Positions 9,326 through 19,052 of a DNA stretch of 64,000 nt are shown here, piece by piece. How positions within the stretch are numbered: the stretch's first letter is position 1; the number at the start of each line of letters is the position of its first letter. The stretch comes from Citrobacter farmeri (GTDB lineage: Bacteria > Pseudomonadota > Gammaproteobacteria > Enterobacterales > Enterobacteriaceae). The DNA lies in NCBI RefSeq assembly GCF_019048065.1, contig NZ_CP077291.1, positions 2,046,001 through 2,110,000 on the forward strand, in the 5' to 3' direction. The notes beneath the pieces were generated by a model that saw only the letters and a list, made by a program, of their open reading frames with translations, was not told the origin of the DNA and ran no database searches. A program made the translations under genes and the position numbers.

Positions 9326-10732
9326 TTGAGTCGTTTTGTATCGCATCCCGCCCCTCTCTGGTTACTCTTGCTGTTGGCAGGCGGTACGGCCAGTGCACAA
9401 TCCTCCTTCATGCAACAGGCAGAAAATCCCTTTGATAATAATCAGGACGGCTTGCCCGATCTGGGGATGGCTCCCGAATCGCATGAAAGCGAAAAACATT
9501 TTGCAGAGATGGTGAAAGCCTTTGGCGAGGCGAGCATGGTCGACAACGGTCTGGACACTGGCGAGCAGGCAAAACAGTTTGCCTTTGGTCAGGTGCGTGA
9601 CGCCGTGAGCGAGCAGGTGAATCAGCAGCTGGAATCCTGGCTGTCGCCGTGGGGTAAGGCCAGCGTCAACGTACAGGTCAATAACGAAGGCAATTTTAAC
9701 GGCAGTCGCGGAAGCTGGTTTGTCCCCTGGCAGGATAACTCACGCTACCTCACCTGGAGTCAACTGGGGCTCACCCAGCAGGATGACGGACTGGTGAGCA
9801 ATGTGGGTATCGGCCAGCGCTGGGCGCGTGACGGCTGGCTGCTCGGCTATAACACCTTCTACGATAATCTGCTGGATGAAAACCTTCAGCGTGGCGGACT
9901 GGGCGCCGAAGCGTGGGGGGAACACCTGCGGCTGTCGGCCAATTATTACCAGCCGTTTGCCTCATGGCGCGCCCATACGCCGACGCTGGAACAACGAATG
10001 GCGCGCGGTTACGACGTCACGGCGGAAATGCGCATGCCGTTCTACGAATTTCTCAACACCCGCGTCAGCGTGGAGCAATATTTTGGCGACAGCGTTGATC
10101 TGTTTGATTCCGGGACGGGCTATCACAATCCGGTGGCGGTGAAGCTGGGACTGGACTACACCCCGGTCCCGCTGTTGACCGTAACCGCGCAGCACAAGCA
10201 AGGGGAGAGCGGCCTCAGCCAGAACAACCTCGGACTGAACGTGAACTACCGCTTCGGCGTGCCGTTGAAAAAACAGTTGGCTGCAAGCGAAGTGGCAGAG
10301 CGTCAGTCGCTGCGCGGAAGCCGCTATGATAACCCACAGCGTAACAACCTGCCGACGATGGAATATCGTCAGCGTAAAACGCTGAGTGTGTTTCTGGCGA
10401 CCCCGCCGTGGGATTTGCATTCGGGCGAAACGGTAGCGTTAAAATTACAGGTACGCAGTCTGCATGGCATTCGCCATATCACCTGGCAGGGAGATATGCA
10501 GGCGCTGAGTCTGACGGCGGGCGCAAATGCGGAAAGTGCGGAGGGCTGGACGGTCATCATGCCGGCCTGGGACGGTCGTGAAGGGGCGAGTAATCGCTGG
10601 CGACTGTCGGTGGTGGTGGAAGATGAGAAGGGGCAGCGCGTCTCTTCCAATGAGATCACGCTCTCGCTGACTGAACCGTTCATGGCTATGCCAGAAGACG
10701 ATCCGCGCTGGAAGCTGCTCCCGGAGGAGTAA
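9326..10732 (+). CDS. ychO: Invasin-like inverse autotransporter YchO
   Basis: A 468-residue outer-membrane protein related to intimin and invasin. It uses a TTG start that gives the MSRFV N-terminus of the E. coli homologue, followed by a signal peptide ending near TASAQ. The translocator barrel extends from about 90 to 320 and contains the typical blocks WLSPWGKASVNV, NVGIGQRWARDGWLLGYNTFYD and LGLNVNYRFGVPL. One C-terminal Ig-like segment follows (about 370-455). E. coli YchO has been linked to colonisation in pathogenic strains; the role here is inferred. The gene ends one base before the convergent narL. Confidence 0.93.
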   Translation: MSRFVSHPAPLWLLLLLAGGTASAQSSFMQQAENPFDNNQDGLPDLGMAPESHESEKHFAEMVKAFGEASMVDNGLDTGEQAKQFAFGQVRDAVSEQVNQQLESWLSPWGKASVNVQVNNEGNFNGSRGSWFVPWQDNSRYLTWSQLGLTQQDDGLVSNVGIGQRWARDGWLLGYNTFYDNLLDENLQRGGLGAEAWGEHLRLSANYYQPFASWRAHTPTLEQRMARGYDVTAEMRMPFYEFLNTRVSVEQYFGDSVDLFDSGTGYHNPVAVKLGLDYTPVPLLTVTAQHKQGESGLSQNNLGLNVNYRFGVPLKKQLAASEVAERQSLRGSRYDNPQRNNLPTMEYRQRKTLSVFLATPPWDLHSGETVALKLQVRSLHGIRHITWQGDMQALSLTAGANAESAEGWTVIMPAWDGREGASNRWRLSVVVEDEKGQRVSSNEITLSLTEPFMAMPEDDPRWKLLPEE

Positions 10733-11383
10733 TCAGAAGATGCGTTCCTGATGCACCCACACTGCCGCTTCGACGCGGGATTTGAGCTTCATTTTCTTTA
10801 GCATATGCTTCACGTGGACTTTCACCGTGCTCTCGGTGATATCCAGACGGCGGGCAATCATTTTGTTCGGCAGGCCCTGGGCGATAAGCTTCAGAATATC
10901 GCGCTCACGCGGGGTCAGTTGCGTAACGTCGCGATCGGAGGTGGCACGGTTGGCGCGCAGGCTGGCAGCCAGCACCGGCGTTAACGCTTCGCTTAATACC
11001 ATCTCCCCGGCAGCGGCCTGTTGTAACGACTTAAGCAGATCTTCCGGTTCCATGTCTTTCAGCAGATAGCCGTCAGCGCCGCGCTTGAGCGCCGTCACGA
11101 CGTCTTCTTCATGATTTGACACGCTGAACACCACGATCCGTCCGGACAGCGCCTTCTCGCGCAGTTTGTCGAGGGTTTCCAGCCCGTTCATTCCCGGCAT
11201 GTTCAGGTCGAGCAGGATCAGGTCCGGATCAAGCGATTCGGCCAGTTCGATACCCTGTTCGCCGTTACTGGCCTCACCGACTACGGTAATATCGGGTGCC
11301 ATGCTGACAAGCTGTTTGACGCCGGTACGCAGCATCGGATGATCGTCGATGAGCAGGATAGTTGCCGGTTCCTGATTATTCAT
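10733..11383 (-). CDS. narL: Nitrate/nitrite response regulator NarL
   Basis: A 216-residue response regulator: receiver domain 1-125 with the phospho-acceptor Asp in [13 protein letters not shown] (D59), and a LuxR-type helix-turn-helix at 150-212 containing [20 protein letters not shown]. When phosphorylated by NarX (or NarQ) it activates nar operon genes and represses fermentation and alternative respiration genes at TACYNMT heptamers. Its ATG overlaps the end of narX by eight bases, so narX and narL form an operon. Candidate heptamers are visible upstream of both narK and narG in this window. Confidence 0.98.
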   Translation of the reverse strand: MNNQEPATILLIDDHPMLRTGVKQLVSMAPDITVVGEASNGEQGIELAESLDPDLILLDLNMPGMNGLETLDKLREKALSGRIVVFSVSNHEEDVVTALKRGADGYLLKDMEPEDLLKSLQQAAAGEMVLSEALTPVLAASLRANRATSDRDVTQLTPRERDILKLIAQGLPNKMIARRLDITESTVKVHVKHMLKKMKLKSRVEAAVWVHQERIF

Positions 11384-13172
11384 GGGTTTCTCCTTGAACT
11401 TCTGTGAAGTATTTTTCGGGAATAAAGGTGACAGCGACTTCAGTACCGCCCGTCTCGCGACGGCGTACCTGGCAATCTCCGCGCAGGCTTTGTGCCCGGT
11501 CGCGCATAATGATCATGCCATAGTGGTTACTGCGTTCGGCGTTCTCAGGAACGCCACAGCCGTTGTCCTGTACGGTCAATTTCACCTGCTTGCCCTTCAG
11601 TGCCACGGTGACCACCACTTCATCAGCGTGAGAGTGTTTAAGCGCATTGCTTAAGGCTTCGCGGGCAATTTGCAGCAGGTGAATCGCCTGATGCGAAGGC
11701 ACCAGACGCGGGGGTAACTGGTAATCCAGCCTCAGCGGAAAACCAAAACGGGCGCTGTATTCCTGGCAGCTGGCTTCCAGCGCCGGACGCAAACCAGGCT
11801 CGGTCAGCCGTAGACGGAACGTCGTCAACAGTTCACGCAGTTGCGCCCATGACGCGTTCAGTTCGTTGCGGATCTGGCTCAGCAGGTCGCGACTGCTGTC
11901 CGGCAACATCTCTCCCTGCATTTGCAGACAACTGACCTGCATCTTCATACAGGACAGCGATTGTGCAATAGAATCATGCAGTTCGCGCGCAATGGTTGCA
12001 CGCTCTTCCATGACAATCAACTGCTGCTGGCGTTCCTGATTGCGATCCAGCGCCAGTGTCGCGGTGAGTTGCTCCACCACGGTATCCACCAGTTGCTGCT
12101 GATCGTGGCTCAGGTGACGCCCCTGGGGCAGGGTTGCCAGTAAAATGCCGTACTGGGTATGGGTGTCTGTTAAGCGCCATTTCAGCGTCATTCCCCCTTC
12201 AACCTGCGGCAGCGCTTCGCGCGGACAGAGATGGCACCCTTTGTCATCGCAGCTGAGATCGGACTGGCAGGTAAATTCCTGATGGTTCTCTTCATCTTCC
12301 TGGTCATACACCCGCAATTCGATGTCATGCATTTGGGTCAGGTTTTGCAGACCATTTAGCACCGGGGAGAGACGTTCGCAAAGCGGCACCGGTGAATGCA
12401 GACGGCGGTTCGCCTGCCAGAGGAAAGAGAGGATCTGGTTTTTCTGCTCCAGCCCGGCGGTTTTTTCCCGGACACGCTGTTCAAGCACTGAATAGCTTTC
12501 TGCCAGTTCGTCTGACATGTTATTAAGCGCGTCGCCGAGCATCGCCATTTCATTGCGCCCGCCGATATGTGCGCGCTGAGTAAAGTCGCGCTGGCTGACG
12601 GCACGGGCCATCGACAGCAGTTGTTTCCACGGCTGAAGAAGCCGCGCCCGCAGCCAGATAATGGTAAAGACCAGCAGCAGCGCCATGAAAATCGCCATCA
12701 CCCGGTGCACCATTACCACGCGTTCAATGCGCATTTCGGTGGTGTGATCAAACGCGGAGACGAGCTGATCAAGGCTGGTGACGAACCGGTTAACGTCGGC
12801 GGCGACGGCTTCTCTGCTCCCGGCGTGCAGTAGTCCGGGGGAGAGTTCACGGTGCCAGTAATCCTGGAGTGCGCGCAGTTGCTCCTGCTGGCCGTCGCGC
12901 TCTGCCGCGCGGGTTAGCTCCGGGCTGAACGCCGTTTGCTCCATCTCATTAAGCAGTTTCTGGTCGTCAACGCTCAACGGCACCGCGGCGAGCAGGCGAT
13001 AGCTTTGCATGCGCAAAGAACCCGCTTTATTGATGGCGTGCGCGCTGCCCTGTACGCCCTGAACCAGCCAGCCAGAGACTGCCATACCCGCTACGCCTAC
13101 GGCGGTAGAGAGCATCACAATGAGCGCCACCTGGTTAACCAGCGTGAGCGGAGAGAGACAACGTTTTAGCAT
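11376..13172 (-). CDS. narX: Nitrate/nitrite sensor histidine kinase NarX
   Basis: A 598-residue membrane kinase, equal in length to E. coli NarX. Order of parts: first membrane helix (about 14-37); periplasmic ligand domain opening with the P-box [10 protein letters not shown]; second helix (about 152-174); HAMP linker; a central module with a Cys cluster [10 protein letters not shown]; the HisKA_3 box [19 protein letters not shown] with the phospho-accepting His near 399; and a GHKL ATPase domain with [11 protein letters not shown]. It senses nitrate (strongly) and nitrite and phosphorylates NarL. It is divergent from narK, sharing the control region at 13173-13525. Confidence 0.98.
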   Translation of the reverse strand: MLKRCLSPLTLVNQVALIVMLSTAVGVAGMAVSGWLVQGVQGSAHAINKAGSLRMQSYRLLAAVPLSVDDQKLLNEMEQTAFSPELTRAAERDGQQEQLRALQDYWHRELSPGLLHAGSREAVAADVNRFVTSLDQLVSAFDHTTEMRIERVVMVHRVMAIFMALLLVFTIIWLRARLLQPWKQLLSMARAVSQRDFTQRAHIGGRNEMAMLGDALNNMSDELAESYSVLEQRVREKTAGLEQKNQILSFLWQANRRLHSPVPLCERLSPVLNGLQNLTQMHDIELRVYDQEDEENHQEFTCQSDLSCDDKGCHLCPREALPQVEGGMTLKWRLTDTHTQYGILLATLPQGRHLSHDQQQLVDTVVEQLTATLALDRNQERQQQLIVMEERATIARELHDSIAQSLSCMKMQVSCLQMQGEMLPDSSRDLLSQIRNELNASWAQLRELLTTFRLRLTEPGLRPALEASCQEYSARFGFPLRLDYQLPPRLVPSHQAIHLLQIAREALSNALKHSHADEVVVTVALKGKQVKLTVQDNGCGVPENAERSNHYGMIIMRDRAQSLRGDCQVRRRETGGTEVAVTFIPEKYFTEVQGETHE

Positions 13173-13525
13173 AAAACCTTCTTCCTTCAGGTCTCCGGAC
13201 AGCGAATAGGGAAACCTTAATGAATGACGAGACTGCCGGGCAGAATTGGGCAGTGGCGTTATTCTCGACCATCCCCTGGAGTATACCCATACCTAAAACG
13301 AGTTACCTCTTAATTGCCATGCCTGGAGAGGGTTTGGGGAAGGGGAGACCTGGGGTCGGCAGCACTGTGAAAAACCACGTATTTTTTGTCGAATTATTCT
13401 ACTCACTTAGGGTGATCATGATTTTTTTGCTGTGATATTGGCAACTTTTCCTTTGATTTATATCAACTTACCTCGCGCTGTAAACCCTAATGTTGCAGGC
13501 ATCGAATCGAGTATCAGAGGTGTCT
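13173..13525. promoter_or_regulatory. narX-narK divergent control region
   Basis: No gene is visible in these 353 bases. A perfect FNR palindrome lies at 13453-13466. Two heptamers fitting the NarL pattern TACYNMT occur at 13284-13290 (TACCCAT) and 13304-13310 (TACCTCT). This arrangement of an FNR site about 40 bases before the narK start point with distal NarL sites is that known for E. coli narK. The narXL promoter should lie nearer 13200; I cannot place it exactly. Confidence 0.8.
13453..13466 (+). promoter_or_regulatory. FNR site for narK
   Basis: TTGAT-TTAT-ATCAA matches the FNR consensus TTGAT-N4-ATCAA in every specified base. It ends 59 bases before the narK ATG, and a plausible -10 (TAATGT at 13488-13493) would put the site near position -41.5, a class II activator position. 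Confidence 0.88.
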
Positions 13526-14917
13526 ATGAGTCACTCATCCGCCCCGGAAAGGGCATCTGGAGCTGTAATCACAGAATGGCGACCGGAAGATCCGGCGTTC
13601 TGGGCACAGCGGGGTCAACGTATCGCCAGTCGCAACCTGTGGATTTCCGTCCCTTGTTTGCTACTGGCGTTTTGCGTCTGGATGTTGTTCAGTGCTGTTG
13701 CAGTAAATTTGCCGAAAGTCGGCTTCAGCTTTACCACCGACCAGCTGTTTATGCTGACGGCATTACCATCGGTCTCCGGCGCGTTGTTACGTGTGCCTTA
13801 CTCTTTCATGGTACCGGTCTTTGGTGGTCGACGCTGGACCGCGTTCAGTACCGGGATCCTGATTATTCCGTGCGTCTGGTTAGGCTTTGCGGTACAGGAT
13901 ACCTCCACACCGTTCAGCACCTTTATTCTGATCTCTCTGCTCTGCGGTTTTGCCGGCGCTAACTTTGCTTCCAGTATGGCGAATATCAGCTTCTTCTTTC
14001 CGAAGCAGAAGCAGGGCGGTGCGCTGGGGCTGAATGGCGGTCTGGGGAATATGGGCGTCAGCGTCATGCAACTGGTTGCGCCGCTGGTGGTTTCTCTGTC
14101 GATCTTCGCCATCTTCGGCAGCCACGGCGTTGAACAACCGGATGGTTCGCAACTGTATCTGGCGAATGCTGCCTGGGTCTGGGTACCGTTCCTCGCCCTC
14201 TTTACGCTGGCGGCCTGGTTCGGCATGAACGAACTGGCCACGTCGAAAGCGTCACTGAAAGAGCAACTGCCGGTTCTCAAGCGTGGTCATCTGTGGATCA
14301 TGAGTCTGCTCTATCTTGCGACTTTCGGCTCGTTTATCGGCTTTTCCGCGGGCTTTGCAATGCTGTCAAAAACGCAGTTCCCGGAGATTCAGATCCTGCA
14401 CTATGCCTTTTTTGGCCCTTTTGTCGGCGCGCTGGCGCGTTCGGCGGGCGGGGCGATCTCTGACCGTTTAGGCGGGACGCGTGTCACGCTGGTCAACTTC
14501 GTGCTGATGGCCATTTTCAGCGGCCTGCTGTTCCTGACGTTACCGACCAACGGTACCGGCGGCAGCTTCATCGCCTTCTTCGTGGTCTTCCTTGCGCTGT
14601 TCATGACGGCAGGGTTGGGCAGTGGCTCTACCTTCCAGATGATCTCAGTTATCTTCCGTAAGCTGACGATGGATCGCGTGAAGGCTGAAGGCGGTTCTGA
14701 AGAGAAAGCAATGCGTGAAGCGGCGACTGATACGGCGGCAGCGTTAGGCTTTATCTCAGCGATTGGCGCCATTGGCGGCTTCTTTATCCCGAAAGCCTTT
14801 GGCACTTCGCTGGCCTTAACCGGCTCGCCGGTCGGTGCGATGAAAGTCTTTCTGATCTTCTATATCGCCTGCGTGGTCATTACCTGGTTGGTATACGGAC
14901 GGCATTCGAAAAAATAA
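13526..14917 (+). CDS. narK: Nitrate/nitrite transporter NarK
   Basis: A 463-residue, twelve-helix transporter of the major facilitator superfamily that exchanges nitrate for nitrite across the inner membrane. The start ATG at 13526 follows AGAGG at 13516-13520 and gives the E. coli N-terminus MSHSSAPERA; an upstream in-frame ATG at 13490 is rejected. The nitrate signature GLGNMGVSVMQLVAPLVV (about 175-192) and its second copy GSGSTFQMISVIFRK in the C-half, plus an Arg in each pore half, are present. It is read divergently from narXL and precedes the reductase operon. Confidence 0.97.
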   Translation: MSHSSAPERASGAVITEWRPEDPAFWAQRGQRIASRNLWISVPCLLLAFCVWMLFSAVAVNLPKVGFSFTTDQLFMLTALPSVSGALLRVPYSFMVPVFGGRRWTAFSTGILIIPCVWLGFAVQDTSTPFSTFILISLLCGFAGANFASSMANISFFFPKQKQGGALGLNGGLGNMGVSVMQLVAPLVVSLSIFAIFGSHGVEQPDGSQLYLANAAWVWVPFLALFTLAAWFGMNELATSKASLKEQLPVLKRGHLWIMSLLYLATFGSFIGFSAGFAMLSKTQFPEIQILHYAFFGPFVGALARSAGGAISDRLGGTRVTLVNFVLMAIFSGLLFLTLPTNGTGGSFIAFFVVFLALFMTAGLGSGSTFQMISVIFRKLTMDRVKAEGGSEEKAMREAATDTAAALGFISAIGAIGGFFIPKAFGTSLALTGSPVGAMKVFLIFYIACVVITWLVYGRHSKK

Positions 14918-14942
14918 AAAGAGCAGTGATGTATTCCCCATT

Positions 14943-14968
14943 GCGCGGCGTTAGACCGCGCTTTTTTT
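14943..14968 (+). terminator. narK terminator
   Basis: Stem GCGCGG (14943-14948), 7-base loop, stem CCGCGC (14956-14961), then seven T residues. It separates narK from the narG control region. Confidence 0.9.
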
Positions 14969-15308
14969 ATTTCTGAGTTAGTTACAACATACTTTTGATT
15001 TTATTGCCTGCACCGGTCTGTATCAGCCTTATCCGGAAGACGTCTCCAGGGGGCATACCCCTTAATACCCACTTGTAAAGAATTTAACCCTTACTGAAAG
15101 CGAGTAATAAAAAATAATCAATAAAATCAAATATATGAATAGATAAATAAAATCCTCCGAAAGGGGTATGTCAAAATTCACCCCTCGTTTTCATCCCTGT
15201 CTGCCTTGATCGTTATCAATTCTCACGCCCTTTCAGAGCGTTACCTTCGCCCTCAATCAAGCAATGTCGATTTATCAGAGAGCCGTCAGGCTCCACAGGA
15301 GAGAACCG
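14969..15308 (+). promoter_or_regulatory. narG operon control region
   Basis: A 340-base gene-free region. From left to right: a NarL-type heptamer TACCCCT at 15056-15062; a very AT-rich stretch at 15105-15155 with sequences like the IHF consensus (for example AATCAATAAAATC near 15117); an inverted heptamer AGGGGTA at 15162-15168; and the FNR palindrome at 15206-15219. In E. coli narG, IHF bends DNA so that distal NarL contacts the FNR-bound promoter; the layout here is the same by inspection. Confidence 0.82.
15206..15219 (+). promoter_or_regulatory. FNR site for narGHJI
   Basis: TTGAT-CGTT-ATCAA, identical to the FNR consensus in all ten fixed bases, about 90 bases before the narG ATG. It should make the operon anaerobically inducible. 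Confidence 0.88.
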
Positions 15309-18300
15309 ATGAGTAAATTCCTGGACCGATTTCGCTACTTCAAGCAGAAGGGTGAAACCTTTGCCGATGGGCACGGCCAGCTTCTCGAAACCAACCGGGA
15401 CTGGGAGGATGGTTATCGCCAGCGTTGGCAACACGACAAAGTTGTGCGCTCAACCCACGGTGTTAACTGCACCGGCTCATGTAGCTGGAAAATCTACGTT
15501 AAAAATGGCCTGGTGACCTGGGAAACCCAACAAACGGACTACCCGCGTACCCGTCCGGACATGCCAAACCACGAACCTCGTGGCTGTCCGCGCGGTGCCA
15601 GTTACTCCTGGTATCTCTACAGCGCTAACCGTCTGAAATATCCGCTGATGCGCAAACGTCTGATGAAGCTGTGGCGTGAAGCGAAGAAGTTGCACAGCGA
15701 TCCGGTCGAGGCCTGGGCCTCTGTCATCGAAGACACCGATAAAGCAAAAAGCTTCAAACAAGCGCGTGGTCGCGGTGGCTTCGTCCGTTCCTCCTGGCAG
15801 GAGGTCAATGAACTGATTGCTGCCTCTAACGTCTATACCGTGAAAACTTACGGTCCGGACCGTGTGGCTGGTTTCTCGCCGATCCCGGCGATGTCGATGG
15901 TTTCCTATGCGTCCGGCGCGCGTTATCTCTCCTTGATTGGCGGTACCTGCCTGAGCTTCTACGACTGGTACTGCGACCTGCCACCGGCCTCTCCGCAGAC
16001 CTGGGGTGAGCAGACTGATGTGCCGGAATCCGCTGACTGGTACAACTCCAGCTACATCATCGCCTGGGGCTCTAACGTTCCGCAGACCCGTACGCCGGAT
16101 GCCCACTTCTTTACTGAAGTCCGCTATAAAGGTACCAAAACCGTTGCGGTAACGCCGGACTACGCTGAAATCGCCAAGTTGTGCGACCTCTGGCTGGCTC
16201 CGAAACAGGGGACTGATGCGGCGATGGCGTTGGCAATGGGCCACGTTATGCTGCGTGAATTCCATCTCGACAACCCGAGCCAGTACTTTACCGACTATGT
16301 ACGCCGCTACACCGACATGCCAATGCTGGTGATGCTGGAAGAGCGTGACGGCTACTATGCTGCGGGGCGTATGCTGCGTGCCGCTGACCTGGTGGATTCG
16401 CTGGGTCAGGAAAACAACCCGGAATGGAAAACTGTTGCCATTAACAGCAATGGCGATATGGTTGCGCCGAACGGCTCTATTGGTTTCCGCTGGGGCGAGA
16501 AGGGCAAATGGAACCTTGAGCAGCGCGACGGGACGACCGGTGCCGAGACGGAACTGCAACTGAGTCTGCTGGGAAGCCAGGACGAAATCGCCGAGGTGGG
16601 CTTCCCATACTTCGGCGGTGAAGGCACCGAACACGTTAATAAAGTGGCGCTGGAAAATGTACTGCTGCACAAACTGCCGGTTAAACGCCTGCAACTGGCA
16701 GACGGCACCACGGCGTTGGTTACTACCGTTTATGATCTGACGATGGCTAACTACGGTCTGGAACGCGGTCTGAACGATGCCAACTGTGCTACCAGCTATG
16801 ACGACATCAAAGCGTATACTCCGGCGTGGGCAGAACAAATTACCGGTGTTCCGCGTGCGCAGATCACCCGCATCGCGCGTGAATTTGGCGACAATGCGGA
16901 TAAGACGCACGGTCGTTCGATGATTATCGTTGGTGCCGGTCTGAACCACTGGTACCACCTCGACATGAACTATCGGGGGCTTATCAACATGCTGGTGTTC
17001 TGTGGCTGTATCGGCCAGAGTGGCGGCGGTTGGGCGCACTATGTCGGCCAGGAAAAATTGCGTCCGCAGACCGGCTGGCAGCCGTTGGCGTTTGCCCTTG
17101 ACTGGCAGCGTCCGGCACGTCACATGAACAGTACGTCGTACTTCTACAACCATTCCAGCCAGTGGCGCTATGAGACGGTTACCGCGCAGGAGTTGTTGTC
17201 GCCGCTGGCAGACAAATCTCGCTACAGCGGTCATCTGATTGACTTCAACGTGCGCGCTGAGCGCATGGGCTGGCTGCCGTCTGCGCCGCAGCTTGGCACC
17301 AACCCGCTGACCATTGCGCAAGAGGCGAAGAAAGTCGGGATGACGCCGGTGGATTACACCGTCAAATCACTCAAAGAAGGTTCGATTCGTTTCGCGGCCG
17401 AACAGCCGGAGAATGGGAAAAACCATCCACGCAACCTGTTCATCTGGCGCTCCAACCTGCTGGGATCCTCCGGGAAAGGTCACGAGTTCATGCTGAAGTA
17501 CCTGCTGGGAACCGAGCACGGTATTCAGGGTAAAGACCTGGGCAAGCAGGGCGGCGTGAAGCCGGAAGAAGTGGAATGGCAGGACAATGGCCTCGACGGC
17601 AAGCTGGATCTGGTAGTGACGCTGGACTTCCGTCTGTCGAGCACCTGTCTGTACTCCGATATCGTGCTGCCAACGGCGACCTGGTATGAGAAAGACGATA
17701 TGAATACCTCGGATATGCATCCGTTTATTCATCCGCTTTCCGCCGCCGTCGATCCGGCATGGGAATCAAAAAGCGACTGGGAAATCTACAAAGCTATCGC
17801 GAAGAAATTCTCAGAAGTGTGCGTGGGGCACCTCGGGAAAGAGACGGATGTTGTCACGTTGCCGATTCAGCACGACTCTGCTGCCGAGCTGGCGCAGCCG
17901 CTGGACGTGAAGGACTGGAAAAAAGGCGAATGCGACCTGATTCCGGGCGTGACGGCTCCGCATATCATGACGGTAGAGCGTGATTATCCGGCCACTTACG
18001 AACGCTTCACCTCGGTTGGCCCGCTGATGGAGAAAATCGGTAACGGCGGGAAAGGGATCGCCTGGAACACGCAGAGCGAAATGGATCTGCTGCGTAAGCT
18101 TAACTACACCAAGGCAGACGGCCCGGCGAAAGGCCAGCCAATGCTCAATACCGCCATTGACGCGGCCGAGATGATCCTGACTCTGGCTCCGGAAACCAAC
18201 GGTCACGTGGCGGTGAAAGCCTGGGCGGCGCTCAGCGAGTTTACCGGTCGCGACCATACCCATCTGGCAACGAACAAAGAAGAGGAAAAAATCCGCTTCC

Positions 18301-19052
18301 GCGATATTCAGGCGCAGCCGCGTAAAATCATCTCCAGCCCGACCTGGTCTGGTCTGGAAGACGAACACGTCTCCTATAACGCGGGGTATACCAACGTGCA
18401 TGAGCTGATCCCGTGGCGCACGCTGACTGGTCGTCAGTCGCTGTATCAGGATCATCAGTGGATGCGTGATTTCGGTGAAAGTCTGCTGGTTTATCGTCCG
18501 CCCATTGACACCCGTTCGGTGAAATCGGTGATGGGCGAGAAATCCAACGGTTACCCGGAAAAAGCGCTCAACTTCCTGACGCCGCATCAGAAGTGGGGTA
18601 TCCACTCAACCTACAGTGACAACCTGCTGATGCTGACGTTGGGTCGCGGTGGTCCGATTGTGTGGATGAGCGAAGCGGATGCTAAAGAACTGGGGATCAA
18701 AGATAACGACTGGATCGAAGTGTTCAACAGCAACGGTTCGTTGACCGCGCGTGCGGTAGTAAGCCAGCGTGTCCCGGCGGGTATGACCATGATGTATCAC
18801 GCGCAGGAACGTATCGTGAATATTCCTGGCTCAGAAATCACCGGGCAGCGCGGCGGTATTCATAACTCGGTAACCCGTATTACGCCGAAACCAACCCACA
18901 TGATCGGCGGCTATGCGCAGCTGGCCTACGGCTTTAACTACTACGGTACCGTCGGTTCTAACCGCGATGAGTTCGTGGTGGTACGTAAGATGAAGAATAT
19001 TAACTGGTTAGATGGCGAAGGTAATGACCAGGTACAGGAGAGCGTAAAATGA
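15309..19052 (+). CDS. narG: Respiratory nitrate reductase A, alpha subunit
   Basis: NarG is the molybdenum catalytic subunit that reduces nitrate to nitrite on the cytoplasmic side of the inner membrane. From ATG 15309, preceded by AGGAG, the protein has 1247 residues as in E. coli; the in-frame extension to 15264 is rejected. The FS0 [4Fe-4S] ligands are visible as His50, Cys54 and Cys58 (STHGVNCTGSCSW, counted with Met) and Cys in EPRGCPRG near 93. The Mo-bis-MGD domain follows, including the Asp ligand region GGTCLSFYDWYCD near 212-224. The gene overlaps narH by four bases (ATGA). Confidence 0.98.
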   Translation: MSKFLDRFRYFKQKGETFADGHGQLLETNRDWEDGYRQRWQHDKVVRSTHGVNCTGSCSWKIYVKNGLVTWETQQTDYPRTRPDMPNHEPRGCPRGASYSWYLYSANRLKYPLMRKRLMKLWREAKKLHSDPVEAWASVIEDTDKAKSFKQARGRGGFVRSSWQEVNELIAASNVYTVKTYGPDRVAGFSPIPAMSMVSYASGARYLSLIGGTCLSFYDWYCDLPPASPQTWGEQTDVPESADWYNSSYIIAWGSNVPQTRTPDAHFFTEVRYKGTKTVAVTPDYAEIAKLCDLWLAPKQGTDAAMALAMGHVMLREFHLDNPSQYFTDYVRRYTDMPMLVMLEERDGYYAAGRMLRAADLVDSLGQENNPEWKTVAINSNGDMVAPNGSIGFRWGEKGKWNLEQRDGTTGAETELQLSLLGSQDEIAEVGFPYFGGEGTEHVNKVALENVLLHKLPVKRLQLADGTTALVTTVYDLTMANYGLERGLNDANCATSYDDIKAYTPAWAEQITGVPRAQITRIAREFGDNADKTHGRSMIIVGAGLNHWYHLDMNYRGLINMLVFCGCIGQSGGGWAHYVGQEKLRPQTGWQPLAFALDWQRPARHMNSTSYFYNHSSQWRYETVTAQELLSPLADKSRYSGHLIDFNVRAERMGWLPSAPQLGTNPLTIAQEAKKVGMTPVDYTVKSLKEGSIRFAAEQPENGKNHPRNLFIWRSNLLGSSGKGHEFMLKYLLGTEHGIQGKDLGKQGGVKPEEVEWQDNGLDGKLDLVVTLDFRLSSTCLYSDIVLPTATWYEKDDMNTSDMHPFIHPLSAAVDPAWESKSDWEIYKAIAKKFSEVCVGHLGKETDVVTLPIQHDSAAELAQPLDVKDWKKGECDLIPGVTAPHIMTVERDYPATYERFTSVGPLMEKIGNGGKGIAWNTQSEMDLLRKLNYTKADGPAKGQPMLNTAIDAAEMILTLAPETNGHVAVKAWAALSEFTGRDHTHLATNKEEEKIRFRDIQAQPRKIISSPTWSGLEDEHVSYNAGYTNVHELIPWRTLTGRQSLYQDHQWMRDFGESLLVYRPPIDTRSVKSVMGEKSNGYPEKALNFLTPHQKWGIHSTYSDNLLMLTLGRGGPIVWMSEADAKELGIKDNDWIEVFNSNGSLTARAVVSQRVPAGMTMMYHAQERIVNIPGSEITGQRGGIHNSVTRITPKPTHMIGGYAQLAYGFNYYGTVGSNRDEFVVVRKMKNINWLDGEGNDQVQESVK

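Noticed and set aside
15477..17321. 614-codon open frame antisense to narG
   Set aside because: It lies fully inside narG, its protein has no recognisable domain, and long antisense frames are common opposite GC-rich, strongly codon-biased genes.
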